From: Sclerurus mexicanus
Taxonomy: Eukaryota > Chordata > Aves > Passeriformes > Furnariidae
Direction: 5' to 3'
Assembly: GCA_013396755.1 (NCBI GenBank)
Contig: VWZF01002844.1
Coordinates: 1,379,412 to 1,443,411 of the forward strand
DNA length: 64,000 nucleotides
Shown: in pieces, positions 1-12,295 of the stretch
How the letters are laid out: each line of letters opens with the position of its first letter
Numbering within the stretch: the stretch's first letter is position 1
Program-made: the position numbers and the translations under genes
Notes under the pieces: generated by a model
Told to the model about the DNA's origin: nothing
What the model saw: only the letters and a program-made list of their open reading frames with translations
Database searches by the model: none

Positions 1-2284
1 TAACCTAAAACCCAAATATTCTGAAATTTGCCTTTCAAAACCTGTTACAGATTTTGTATTCACATTTGATGAAAATGCCTAAATGTATGTGCCTGCAATA
101 AACTATCTTTTAATATACCAAATGCTAGAAATATATAGAAGATATGAAGAATACTATCACTGTCAGTTTTTTAAAACATACATGGTTTTTATGTTGTAAA
201 AAATTAAAGAAATTTTATCTACCAATATTCTGCACAAAATATCCTTTAAGACCTATGACTGCATTATTTCATTAACTGTTTTAAGCTCTTATACTAAGGG
301 GAAAAATGTCTCAGTTAAAGATTGTTACACCTAACACTTAACCACAGGCCACGTTCTCTTCACAAAATTCATGCAGAAATTTCTCTTGGACTGTTCTTCT
401 GGTGACTTTTTTGATCAGTCCATCCAATAAAATTATGGTACGTTTTGGTTATTGTATGCTATCTCTTGGTAACTGTTTCAAGGTAACAAGACACATTCTT
501 TAATGACTTAAATACCAGATACAAGATGTTTCATGAAAAGACACCATTTTTAAAGAACACTCGGATATTCATTGAGCTATGGGTGCTTGGCTGGAGAATG
601 GAAGGTCACAGTGCACAAATGTTGTCATGGAAGCATTTTTTGATAGGAAACATGCTCTTTCAGCTGTATTCTCAGAAGGGAATATGTAAGTTGAAAGATA
701 AGTTTGCTCTTTCACATGAACTGAGCTTCTTCAGTGAAGATGTGAATTCAAAGTGAAAACGGAAGGTTGAGCAGCCACTCCAAAGACTACAGAGGTTTTG
801 ATGTGGGTCAGTACACTGGTGTTTAGAAGTATGACTCTTTGAAGCCTCTGGACGCATTTCATAACAAGTTCCAGAGTGCCTTGATTTTTCTAAGGGTAGA
901 TCTGAGCCTCTCCTTGCAAAAAGTTATCTCTGACAGACAGCACTCCACTATGTTAAAAAAGAGTGAGTAGCACTTTTCACTAGCTTCAGTGTATGATGTT
1001 ACTGCACAAAAAGGCCAGATGAGAAAAGGCCTTTATTACTTACCAGGTACTATCCTCATGAGAATTCTAACTCATTTCCATTTGCTTCACTGACAAATAA
1101 TGTTTTAATAATGCATAGTCCTGACAGCACAGTAAAGCTCACACATAAAAGAAGACAGACCTGGATTTTCTACCATAGGCAACAGAACAATTTAGCAGTT
1201 TCCAGCTCTGTTCCTCAATCATACTGAACACCAGAATTTTTGAAGGATCTATTTCTGGAGAGATTAAGAAAAGTAGGAGAGAAATATTTTGGATCTGATG
1301 CCAAGATAAAATTGCAGTACTTGAAATGGCAAGAGAATACATGTTGATTTCAAAGTTGTGCACTATTACCACCATTGTTATATACTTGGCAGCCTCTTTC
1401 AACATTTTGGTTTGGACATTTCTCCAACAAACATCCCTTATAAAATTATTAATCTTTATCTATGATAAAAATTATTAATCTTTATCTATTATAATCCTTT
1501 ATCTTTATGGTCTTAGTGGCCTGAGGAACTCAGTACATTCCCAATGAGAAGGTTTGCCCATCTGCTCAACACTTTTGGAGGCATTCATACCTGTACAGTG
1601 AATACTACTTTGAACTTGCACTAGGAACAATACGACAAGGTTTTTCTTTCAGCTTTCTATATTTTTCTATATTTTAGAAGTTATGTCACATCCCTAACAT
1701 CTCTTTGACAACACAGAAGTAATTTCTACAATATACTACTATGTTCCTTCACATAATGGAATGCAGTAGATGAGGCACCATTTGTGAGGAGATCTTATTT
1801 TCTCTCACCTTGTATTAAAAAAAAACAAAAACCAGAGAACTTCAAATGGTTGACAAGAAAAGGAACTTCTTGAAATAGTAGGACTTTGTTTAGTTATGAA
1901 ACTGGCCTGGACTTTCAGAGTAAATGCATAACCCATGTGGTTTTTGGCTCGTGAGCTATACGTGCTACTACTTTTCTCCTTTATCATACATATCAACATA
2001 TATGGTATATGTTATATCATACTGAAGTACAAAAAAACTCCTTTTGCTAAAAGGTAAAGAGTTTCATTTTTATATGGAAAATTGTTCATATTGGTGGCTG
2101 GGATTCCTTGCTTAAAATATTCTGAAATTTTCCCTCATCTGACATTAACTTCAGTGGGATTCTTCAGTGTTAAGAATGAAGACAATTACATTTTTATTTA
2201 ATTTACCTAAATATTAATAGAGCAACCTGACTGCAGGCCATAAAGTGAAGAGAAGAAATAGTGACTTCAAAGAAGGCATATTCA
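1..2284. other. Non-coding AT-rich sequence, no gene seen
   Basis: No open frame here exceeds about 90 codons, none has a recognisable domain, and stop codons are frequent in all frames. No repeat family is recognisable except the short tandem duplication listed separately. A small imperfect hairpin (CCTTTT gct AAAAGG, extended by AAACTC/GAGTTT) lies near 2033-2070 and has no obvious role. The sequence is best described as unique intergenic or intronic DNA. Confidence 0.75.
1441..1492. repeat. Two-copy tandem repeat, period 26
   Basis: The unit ATTATTAATCTTTATCTAT starts at 1445 and again at 1471, giving two nearly identical 26-base copies. A degenerate partial third copy (CCTTTATCTTTATGG) follows. 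This looks like a local replication-slippage duplication of AT-rich DNA. Confidence 0.8.
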
Positions 2285-2935
2285 TACACTCATAGAAACA
2301 TTAATATTGGAAGGGACCTCAGGAGGTCCTTCAGTTCAAGTCCACTGTTCAAAGCATTGCTAGCTTCAAAGTTAGATCAGACTAGGTCCAGCTGAGTTTG
2401 GAAAATCTCCAAAAACTGAGATTCCACAAACTCTCCCACAGCCATATATGTGTTTCCATATTCAGCTACTCTGACAGGATTCTTTTTTTGCCTTACACCT
2501 AGATGGGTTTTTCCTTGCTGAAACTTATAATTGTTGCTTTGGTCCTTTTCCTGTGTGTTTCTGAGAAGAGGTTGGCCTCAACCAAACATTCCCTCTTAGC
2601 CTTCCCTTTTCCAGGCTGAATGAACCCATTTCTGTCAGGACTATTTGCAGATTGTTAGTGGCCTACAGTTGGACTCTGTCCAGCATGCTGACATCTGCCT
2701 TGTTTTGAGGTGCCTAGACCTGACCTCACCAGTGAGGAAGAAAGAGGAACAACCACTTATTTTTATGTGCTGGCTCTGCTTTCTCAATATGACCTCATGT
2801 GCAGTTATCACAAGAGATCACTGACAACTCATGTACAACTTGCTACCCACCAAGATAGTCAGGATCTTCTCTGAGGAGCTGCAACTTAATCACTCTGTGC
2901 CTAGCCTGAATGTTTCCAGATGTCTCTTAATCTTC
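2285..2935 (-). mobile_element. Old CR1 LINE fragment, 3' end and end of ORF2
   Basis: The plus strand carries the reverse complement of a CR1 3' end. It has the hallmark TTGGAAGGGACCTC near 2309, then the stretch around AAAATCTCC/GAGATTCCAC, then text corresponding to the C-terminal part of CR1 ORF2 (the CTGAATGAACCC block near 2617, TTGGACTCTGTCCAGC near 2669, and CTCATGTACAACTTGCTACC near 2828). It is 5'-truncated, as most genomic CR1 copies are. Divergence is high and no frame stays open, so this is an old, dead copy. The outer edge near 2935 is approximate. Confidence 0.85.
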
Positions 2936-3579
2936 CACTGTTACACCAGTGTCAGAATAGGTTTAATCAATGCGCTCCCCATATTCAAACATGTTTTCTA
3001 TAGTACCAGGGAAGACCAACCCTGGGGAAACTTACCAACTGCATCGATCTGTACGAGGCAGTGCTCCAGTTAAATTGCAAGTAAACCCTATTAGAAGTGC
3101 TGTTGGGCATGAAGCCTGTAGAAAGAGGAATAAACAAGACCACAGGAATGGAGACACATCTCTTGCTGAAATTTCTTAATGGCTCCCTGTCAGTGCAAGA
3201 GTTCTTCCCACCTTGTAACTCAGGTCTTCAAAGATACTCAGAAATATCTACTGGAGAGTCACAGTAATGAAGCTGAAAACATTTCTTTCCACACCTGCCC
3301 ATATCATCTCTCTCCTGGATATTGCCACATCTGAAACAGGGAAGTAGAACGAAGCAGAATTTCTCTGCACCTAGCTTAAGTATGAAATGTATTCACTTAA
3401 AGTCCTACTAGAGGAGCAGACTAGACTCAGTCCTACTAGAGGATTGAGATAAAAACAATCTCAGTAATATTCACAAGAAGACATTGCCTAGGCACTTGTA
3501 ATTTGAAGCTGTCTGAATCCAGGTACTTTTAGTTGTTCATTGTCTGTGCTGCCCTAACCTTGTTTTATCTCTTTTTCAG

Positions 3580-3629
3580 GAAGAACCAGAGCTATGTGCT
3601 TTTGCATCATGACTCATTTTTCCTAAGTG
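3580..3629 (+). other. Possible 50-base exon (splice-site pair only)
   Basis: A good acceptor, pyrimidine-rich TTTTATCTCTTTTTCAG ending at 3579, is followed 50 bases later by a GTAGGT donor starting at 3630. One of the three frames (starting at the third base) is open across the interval. Such pairs also occur by chance in non-coding DNA, and nothing else supports a gene here. It may be a non-coding RNA exon or nothing. Confidence 0.12.
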
Positions 3630-4644
3630 GTAGGTAAAACCTCCTTTATATATTTGCTGTATATGCTGACAGAATCCAGATGCACTTTTTCAACAGCATC
3701 TTCAGTTACTCAGCTGTCAATGAGATTCAGGAAGGTTTCAAAGTGTTTCCTAAGAGCGACTATTTGCAGATTGTTTATCTTATTGCCATCTGACATACAG
3801 ATCTTACACATATATATATAGATGGAGATTTTAAATTAAACAGATGACAGTTCCAAACCAAAATGAAGGTGGTATTTCTTCCCGAAAGCATGGTTAAAGT
3901 AGGGAATTCATTGGTAAAGGATGTTATAGATGGTTCATAAAGTTAAAAAAGTCACAAGAAAACTTCTGAAAGGAAAATTCATAAAAGCTATTAAACATGA
4001 AGATATCATCTTTAGCTCAAGATTTCCTTGGGCTAAAGATAAAGAGAGGGTAGGTAGGAGAATGCACAGAAGGGGAAACACTATAACTTCTCCATTTTTA
4101 TACTCTTCTCTGAGCATCTGCTCTTGGCTACAGTTAGAAACAGGATATGGAGCTAGAACTTCCGACTGGCACTGTATGGCCTGTCTTATTTTCTCATGTC
4201 AGCTGCTAACTACAATATAGCACCAAAACCAGGAACAACAAAGCTGTATTTCTTGAACTCAAAATATTTGGAAAGATCTTCCAACCCCTGTGCATGCATA
4301 CACAATCCTATATACATCATCTGTATGTCACAAAAAGAAAATCTGTCCTGCATAGAATCTTTTGTTCTCAATCTTCTTCCACCTTTACATTACCTACATC
4401 AAGTGGCACTATAGTAACTCTCACTGTTGAGCAGGATATGTCAGCACACGGTGCAATTACCGTGTGCTTATTTTACTCACAAAGGTATATGAATAGAATA
4501 TTCTTAAAGACTGATTTCAACAACAAAAAAAAATTAGCATCCACTATTACAGAGTTATAAAAGAAAGCAGTATTCAATGTAGAAAAATGAATTGATTTCT
4601 TTGGTTATGAGGACTGTGTGTTAGAAACAGCAAAGTTTTCCCAA

Positions 4645-4655
4645 CCCCCCCCCCC
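4645..4655. repeat. Homopolymer C11
   Basis: Eleven consecutive cytosines on the plus strand. Runs like this are prone to sequencing length error and are often polymorphic. Confidence 0.9.
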
Positions 4656-7559
4656 ACTAAGTTATATGCTTACAAGTGGCAATCCTTCGTAGCAATATAT
4701 GTGTACTAAGGATTCACAAATTCCTCAGTCTTTCAATTCAAATCCATCTTACGTTACCAGAATAACAAAGCTTTTGCTATGCTCCTGGGGATTACATCCC
4801 TGAAATCTGTAGAGGTAGACTTGTTTCAAGTCAATTTTATTTTGTTTTTCACTCCATTTCTTTCAAAATTTTGTCTTCAAAAAGCCTCCTGCTGGCTTCA
4901 GAAGTCCCTATTTAATACATAACTACTGATGGACTAGGCCACTAATGCATTATTTATCAGGTACATCTTCATTACATGCTAGCTTCAACATCTCATCTTT
5001 GTGGATGTATGCAAGTACTTAATGAAGCATTTGCATTCCTTCTGTAGTTTTTTGTTTTATGAAAAATAAAGGTTTATTTGCTGAAAATAAAAATCCCATA
5101 GTTCAGTGATCTGAGTGCCTGTATTATGCTGGATCAAGAATCTCAATCCAGTGGATTCAACAGTAGCCTGCTAAAGTACTTCTGAGCTTTACACTCACTC
5201 TGGGGTTTAGTTCCTCTTTGGTCTGATTCTGCAACAAGAGGATGACCTGACTAAAAATAATTTAGGGATTTCTTGTATAAGCTGATCCTCCTTATGACAG
5301 GCAATTCCAAAAGAAAGACATTTTCATAACCAGCTAGAATCGCCAACTCTATTTTTCTGACAGTCTTCTCTCTGACAATGCAGTTTGCTGCAGAAGGCCT
5401 TGAAATATAGTAAGATTTCCCCTCGACTACAAGAAACAAGTCTAGGAGCTACAGCTCTTGGTGTTGTCTGAACATTTCCACAGTTTTTCCTTTCAGGCTG
5501 ATTTTACTCTGGCCTAAGGAATAAGTGCCCTTTCACAGTCAATGCATGACCCTGGTGTACTGTTGAAACACAGCTCGTAGTTCATTTTCATCTAAAAGAA
5601 ATCTGGTTTGTGAGCCCTGAGACCACTCCATAGCGTATCCAAAGCACTTAGTAAGGGGAGGCAAAAGGGAAAGTTTAGCTGATCTGAACCAAAAAACTAA
5701 TGTGATGCATCCACACATGTTGACCATTGCACAGTACCCAAGCAGGAAAGCAGGGCATGCTAGTGGATGTGTGTTGCCTTGCTCAGGCATCCAGTGAGAT
5801 GAGAGGTGTCCGCCTTGGAACACTGGGAAGGCTCTTTCTGCTTGTGCTACATTTATGTGCTCTGTGCACAGCAAGGAGTATTTGCTCTGTTTAGCTTGCC
5901 CACTTTGAATATACTTTCAAGAGGAATTTCAGGATCAAGACCCATATTTGCATGCGTTCTTGTGACCTTGAAATGCCTAGCTTTGTCAGTGGCATCCTGT
6001 GACTATCTGTCCCTACAGAGCCTATTAAAATGATTTGGTAAAAAAAGGATTTACTCTACTGCATGCCTATAAGGATCACTGGGGGAAATCTTAAACAGGA
6101 GCTGATATAACCGTATTCTAGTTCTGTTTCCAATTTTTTCAGTCATTGCTTGAATCATGGCATAAGAAATACTTTAAAATTCTATAAATGATGTCAGCTT
6201 CCAGAAAAGCTGCAAACACTTGGGATTAGATCACGGTTCAAATTATATGGATAAACTGGAGATAGGGTCAACAGAGTCCAAAATCAATATGGTGAAACTT
6301 GCTAAAAATAAATGTTTTAACTATGTAGAAAAAGACATGAACTCCATTCAAGGCCTGTGTTTAAATATTCACAGCGCCACCCTTTCTGAGAAACGTTGAC
6401 GAGCTGTAGAGAGTCCTTCAGAAAAAGAGTGAAACCAGGTTCAAGAAGAACAAGGAAATGAAGGGTGAATCTGATATTTTAGCTCTGAAAAGAAAAAAAC
6501 CAAACCAGTGAAGTCTTACTAAAAGTTGCATAGACTGTGGAATTTCTTCTTGAAGGTTTTTTTTTGCAGCTGATCAAATTAACTTTTCTTAAGGTTTATG
6601 TAAGTGTCCTCACATCCATTTCAATGCAAAAGGTACTGCATGGCCTCTTGAAATTTCTCCATCTTTACATTTCTATGTTTTGGCGATATGAAGCACCACT
6701 GCCTTTATAAATAATGGAGACTTGGGGACTCTCAAAGGCTACATGCCATCAGAAGCACTACTCTCCAGCTATGAAAAGGTGACATTCCCAGGACATAGAT
6801 ACATGGAACTGTTAAAGTGCCTTTAGCAGTAGCCACTAAATAGATACTTTTACTCTTCCTTAAAAGTATGTTCACTCACAGTGATGTTGAAAGAAAAAAA
6901 AATCTTTTCAGATGAACATTTGGGTATAATCTAGTTGATACAGACTTTTTCAGGGGAAATAAAGGGTTTCTAAATGTCAACACAATTAATAAGATGCTGA
7001 GTTAGAGGAAAGTATTTGTGTGGAGGGTGGCTAACAGAGGTCTTCCACTAGCAGATCTTTGGCATTTGAATCAACTTCATTACTGAAGTTACATGTAAAT
7101 ATTCTCTCTTCCATAAATAGCCATTGAACATTTTTTTTCTTATTTTTTCTTGACGTATTTTTACTCTTACCTAGCCATTTACTGTTTGAGTACTAAAATG
7201 ATAGGAATTTGCCATGGAAAAAAATGTCAGGGCAGTTACAACTTTGTTAAAGAAAGTATTTTTCCCTCTCCATCTCTGCAATGAAACCTTTCTTTTTCTG
7301 AACAAAACATCCTAGGGATAGCTCCCATTTCATAAAAGATGTGAAGTGATCACAGTCAAGGCAACGATGACTGACTGGTGGCACTCTAGTTACTAATCTC
7401 TGGAGGGATGTTCAGGATGTGCTATTAAACAGCATGTTCCAGTCTGCAAGCATCCCTCCAGCCAGCTTACCAGGTTTTGTGTTTGCCAAAGCAAAAGATG
7501 CCTGGCAGTCAGGCAGAGTTGCCATAGTAACTGGGAAAATGGTGGCAAAACATAAACAA

Positions 7560-8010
7560 AAGCTTTAATAATACTTTGGTAATTATTTACTTTTTTATCT
7601 CAAGTATTCAATGGTGTTGCAGGCTCACTTGTTAACTATTTCATGTCTCCTAAACTACTGCTGACACTACTTGGCCTGCAAGGCTGAGCTTTAGTGTCCT
7701 TGTTAAACAGATTTAACTGGTACATTTTCAATAAAAAATATGCATTGGTACAGAAATTTTACTCAGTTTGGAGCCTCATGCATACATTTATTGTGATAAT
7801 TCGATTATGAAACCAGTTTAATCCTGCCAATTTTAATCACTTTACAGCAGCATAAAACTGAAATAATACAGAGCAGGCAGTCTTAAACAAGGCTTAATTC
7901 TCCAAGGTATGATTTGCTGGTTCCTGCAGTCTTAATTTGCACTGTCTATTTAACTTCTCAGTTTGGGATTATAAATGACAGAGTACACCTTTACTTTTTG
8001 TTGTTTTATT
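7560..8010. promoter_or_regulatory. Candidate conserved non-coding stretch
   Basis: This stretch shows no repeat family and is dense in homeodomain-type cores: GGTAATTATT near 7579, GATAATTCGATTATG near 7795, GTTTAATCC, TTTTAATCAC and CTTAATTTGC near 7930. It also has octamer-like ATGCAT elements. The composition resembles vertebrate developmental enhancers, but that is inference only; I have no alignment. Confidence 0.2.
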
Positions 8011-8439
8011 AGGTACCAGATTATTTAATGATCTCCTGTATTTGATTTTGTGGGGCTTTGTTTATTTCAAAATACACCTAGTACATAATATCTAGGAAGT
8101 AAACCTGGCGAACTCACCCACTATGACCACATATACACCTTGAAGAGGTATCCTTGCTGCAAATTTTGTGTAATATTCCTACTTAAGAGTAACATTTTCA
8201 TCTTTCCTAATAAAGATCATAAGAAAAATCTAGTGAAAACCACTGCAATCGACTGACTACTTTTTATAAACACAACTACATGACACAATTACTCCAAATG
8301 TTCCCTCTGAAAATTCTTCACATACTGTATGTTCTGGTTTTATCTCCGAGAGCTCCATAACACTTTATTAAAAACAGACCTCAGAGATGCTTCTTAAACA
8401 ATAACAGAGAATATTACTTCAGTAAATCAGGTTTGAAAA

Positions 8440-8620
8440 TGTTTTGCAAAGCAGTTAGGCATTAATGAAATTGTTCCAAAGGTCAGTAGGTTTAGTTCAA
8501 TTTCCCACTAAGTGGAGACGAGAGCTCAGTGAATAATTAATAGCAAATGATTGAATGAATTTCACCTTCCCATTGTAGTTACAAGCTCATTCAGCAAGTC
8601 ACCATACTCTCAAGAATGTT
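8440..8620. promoter_or_regulatory. Candidate conserved non-coding stretch, TAAT-rich
   Basis: A compact block with GGCATTAATGAAATTG, GAATAATTAATAGC and CAAATGATTGAATG, meaning several homeodomain-type cores in under 150 bases. It lies outside any recognisable repeat. The regulatory role is inferred from composition alone. Confidence 0.15.
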
Positions 8621-10445
8621 TTGAAATCATTGTCTTGGTTGTTTCTCACACTTTCTACTTGTGTAGTGTTTGAGCTGGTCCACCTCTTGGTATCACATTG
8701 CTAGACCACACAGAACTTGGGGTCTGCCATGTTCCCTCATCTCTCCCTGCACTGGAAATGCAAGCCAGCAGAAGTGCACATACTGTACCAATGGTAGAGT
8801 GCCACAGCTCATCAAACATACCTAAAGGATGAGAACTAATCATAAAAATAGGGCTAGGAATTCTGGAAGTTTTACAGTTCAAGATTCCCATTAAATACAG
8901 TGGGCCCTAGGTTGCAATACATTCGTTCATTGCATATTTTTGCAGGAAAAGGTTAAAGAAGCAGCCAGATATTTGAGGGGGCTTGTCTGCAGCTTTAAAG
9001 TCTAAAAAAAGAGTGCTGTCACTACGTACCCTGTAATCAATGTTTTTAAAGCTGAGAGAGCAATTCAGCTGAATGATAAAACTGCTTACCACAGTGATTA
9101 AACAAAAAAACATGCAGCATCTTAAGAGAAGCAGCCCATCAAAATCAACAACTCCAGGCATCAGCAGAGGTTACAAAAGTCTTATGATAGACTGGATAAC
9201 CATATACACAATAAAAATGCTTCTTGAGAAGAAAATCAGGATCAGCCTGTCTCCAGGCACCTGCAATAAGGCAGCAGGACCTTCTAACTCACTGAGTCTG
9301 AGGGATGTCATGGCAGCAAAAATGGAGTTTGGTTTTTCTTGTTTGCACACTTCAAACTTATGTATTATTCAACTGGATTTCTTCCTATGATACCAAACTC
9401 AGTGACCAATTTTAGTGTTATATCATGTTTGTCTTTTTCTTTAAACACGTTCACTGGAAATTACCGAAGTTACCAAATTGCTATAAATGAGCAATATGTC
9501 TAATAAGGTTTAACGGTAGAATGAAGAAGAAACGGTATTGTTGTCTCCCCTATTAAGTAAAATATTTGCTCTTTCACAAAGGACTGCATGTGCAGCTCTT
9601 TACCTTGCATTTTCAAGTTTACTTCTGCAGGCCATCCTTTTGCTTTGAAGCATTTCCAAGAAAAAGAAATCTTTGGAAATTCTTTGGTTTCTCCACTGAG
9701 TGCTAATAAGCCTCTTCATTTCTATCCAAATCTGCCTATTTTAGCTGCAAGTAAGTCTCCAAAAACCCCCCTTGTTTGTGTTTGGGTATTGTTTGGGGTT
9801 TTTCCTGTTATGTATGCAAGTAATATTCATAAAAGAAACATTTCTGATTGACATGAGTAATAAAATCTGTAATTTAATCTATCTGATACTATGATCTCAT
9901 AAGTATATTAATATGGAAGAATTTAAAATAACAATTATCTGTTGAGTTTCAAAAGACTCAGGGTTGTTGTAATAATTCAGTGCCACAGGTCTCTAATGGT
10001 TAGATTTCATTTTGGTTCATCTAGAGCAGTGCACTGAGTAGGAACAAATATTTATCCTCAATATGTCAGTCTTTTCATTGAGAAAACAAACAAATCTGAG
10101 TTCACAAAGAAATTTTTGCCAATTTTTGCACATCCCACAGTCCAAGATAACCTCTACAGATCCATCTAGGGATTCTATCACAGAGTGATGAGAAAATCAA
10201 GTAATAGTGAGTGGAGATTGAAAAGAAGAAATAGTGCAGACAAGACTTGTATTTTCAGCCATGCCCTTCTGGATTTAAATAATTTTCACTGATATAAGAA
10301 AAGCCTCTTCCTTTCACCTAGTGTTCTTTGAAGAACTGAGAGTCCCCAGACTTTTTCTTCCTTTAAAAACTAGGACAAACAATCCTGTTTACAAAAGTTT
10401 TCTAGAAGGAAAGTTCAGCTCACTGGCTTCTGAGGAGCTATTATT

Positions 10446-10474
10446 CTAGGAATATGTGGGAGACATATTCCAAG
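10446..10474. repeat. Short inverted repeat (hairpin)
   Basis: CTAGGAATATGT at 10446-10457 is separated by GGGAG from ACATATTCCAAG at 10463-10474. The arms pair over 12 bases with one mismatch. A third partial copy of the arm (AAGAATATG) follows directly. The arms are too short for a typical microRNA precursor, and no flanking transposon is evident. Confidence 0.6.
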
Positions 10475-10735
10475 AATATGAAGGTTCATCTCTTTGGCTG
10501 AACAGACAGATCCAAGCTAACATGCTCCCACAGTAAGCTGATGAAGTCATTCTTTCTTCTCTTTACCAATGCCATATTCACCAAGTAACAAAGCCTGACT
10601 GAATGCAGGAAGTATCCCACTCTCTAACTTCCTTAATGGGACTTTCAGAAACTGAAGTTTACATCTACAATACTATATTTTTCTTTCTTCACTCACAATA
10701 ATGTTCAATTAAGAGGGGGAATATGAAAGAATGAC

Positions 10736-10864
10736 AGTCATGATTTAACCCCAGCAGGCAACTAAGTACCACACAGTCACTTGCTCACTTTCTTACCCCC
10801 CACCCCCACTCTGCAAATGGGATGGGGAAGAGAATCAGGAAAGAAAAGAAAATAGAACTTGTAT

Positions 10865-10905
<41 letters not shown>

Positions 10906-11301
10906 GGAAAGAGTGAGAGAAAACCCAAGACAGACAAGTGATGCACAGTGCAGTTGTTCACCCATTAACTGATGTTCAGACCATCCTTGAGCAGTGATTG
11001 GCCCCCCTTCTGGCCAACTCCCCCCAGGTTCATATAGTGGGCATGATGTTCTTTGGTATACAATACCCCTTTGGCCAGTTCAGGTCAGCTGTCTCATCTA
11101 TGCTCCCTCTCAGGGTTTTGTGCACCTGTTCATCGGCAGAACATGGGAAACTGAAAAGTCCTTGACTTAGGATAAACACTAGTTAGTAACAGTTAAAACA
11201 TCAATGTGTTAGCAACCTTATTCTCCTACTGAATCCAAACCACAGCACTGTACCAGCTACTAAGAAGAAAACAAACCCTAACCCAGCCCAAAAGCTGGAC
11301 A
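10736..11301 (-). mobile_element. Solo LTR, ERVL-like neoavian family, minus strand
   Basis: Read on the minus strand, the element starts with TGTCC and ends with GGGGTTAAATCATGAC, the termini of a widespread neoavian LTR family (family assignment from memory). A TATA-like ACTATATG lies at complement 11031-11038. No internal retroviral region adjoins either edge, so this is a solo LTR left by LTR-LTR recombination. A microsatellite sits in the part corresponding to R/U5. No convincing target-site duplication is visible (ATGAC versus ATACT), which fits an old insertion or a slightly wrong boundary. An unrelated plus-strand LTR-like stretch starts about 130 bases away. Confidence 0.8.
10866..10905. 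repeat. (ATC)n microsatellite, about 13 copies
   Basis: An uninterrupted run of ATC trinucleotides lies inside the minus-strand solo LTR. On the element's own strand it reads GAT/ATG repeats, at the position where related LTRs carry a short trinucleotide-rich stretch (from memory). It is probably an expansion after insertion. Confidence 0.95.
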
Positions 11302-11429
11302 ATACTGAAAATTCCTGGAAGAGTTTACTCAACTTTCCCCTCCCCACAGACATGGTTTAGGGAACTCCTAAACAGAAAAGTGAATTTAATGCAGGGCAGG
11401 GCACACATATTTTCTAGATCATTTTGTCA

Positions 11430-12010
11430 AGTGACGTAGTGACTAAAGTTTCCGCACTGCTTCCTGTTGGCAGACGTTGGAGAAGCCTACACAGCAGCTG
11501 ATAAAAAGGAGTATCAAATCTGTTGCTCAACAACTGTCAAAGTGTGCAAGGTGCAGCACTTGGCCACCACAGTGCCAGGGAGGTGATCTAGTTTCAGCCA
11601 AACCCCAGTTTTTAGTGGATACCACCATTACTAGGGGCAGGGGAAAGAGACTCTCTCTGGCTTCTGAAAAGGAGCATATGGCTTCCAGTCAAAAAAACAC
11701 AGCAGCATTGTCTGCCCTTGTTCATTGCCTCAGGGTCCGCAGTGAGCACTTTTGCATGTGACTCACACTTTCTTTGTATACTTTTGTTATAAGTATTGTT
11801 ACTGTTTGCTTTCTTGTCTCATTGCTGTTTCCAGTAAATTGTTCTTATCCCAGCCCATGATCTTCACCTTTTGTGACTCTGATTCTCAACTCTATCCTGC
11901 CAAAGCAGGAAGGGGAAAAGGGAAGAGGGGACCAAATGAGTGGCATGTGGTTTGTGAGAGTCTCAGTGGGGGCACTTAACTGGGGAGTACCATTCCTAAA
12001 CCACAATAGG
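11430..12010 (+). mobile_element. Probable LTR (ERV), plus strand, degraded
   Basis: The second half follows the order expected for the R/U5 part of an ERVL-type LTR: CTTTGTATAC near 11774, CAGTAAATTGTTCTTATCCC near 11833 (the degraded polyadenylation region), GTGACTCTGATTCTCA near 11873, a G/A-rich stretch, GGGGGCACTTAACTGGGG near 11967 and CCTAAACCACAA near 11995. The first half (CTGTTGGCAGACGTTGG near 11464 onward) I cannot assign with certainty; it could be U3 or internal sequence. No open frame is preserved. Start and end are approximate. Confidence 0.5.
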
Positions 12011-12295
12011 ATGCTAGTGCCTCTGAGCATCACTGTCTCATCAGAACTAGGAGAAGCAAGAAGCAGAGAAGTTTCTCGAGACTCAGAAAGCCTGTGATAG
12101 TGACCCTTTTCAAAATCTTTTCCTAGAGTATTTAACAAATGATGTGTTATGCTCCCTACGAAAGGGATTACAATCTTGTTTAGAAAGATCATCCTCTAAT
12201 GAAAAATACCTGAAGCTTAAGGTGAAAAATTTAACAGGAAATTCTAGTGTTTTGTAGATTAAAGAAAAGCTTTTGTCCTTTAGACACATGAAGTA

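Larger units (their letters stand above)
2936..10735. other. Mostly unique non-coding sequence
   Basis: About 7.8 kb with no gene and no repeat family I can name. The open frames (up to 111 codons, at 5539-5874 on the minus strand) show no domain, signal peptide or transmembrane pattern of a real protein. It holds a poly-C run near 4645-4655, a possible spliced micro-exon near 3580-3629, two possible conserved regulatory stretches (about 7560-8010 and 8440-8620) and a hairpin at 10446-10474, all listed separately. Confidence 0.7.
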
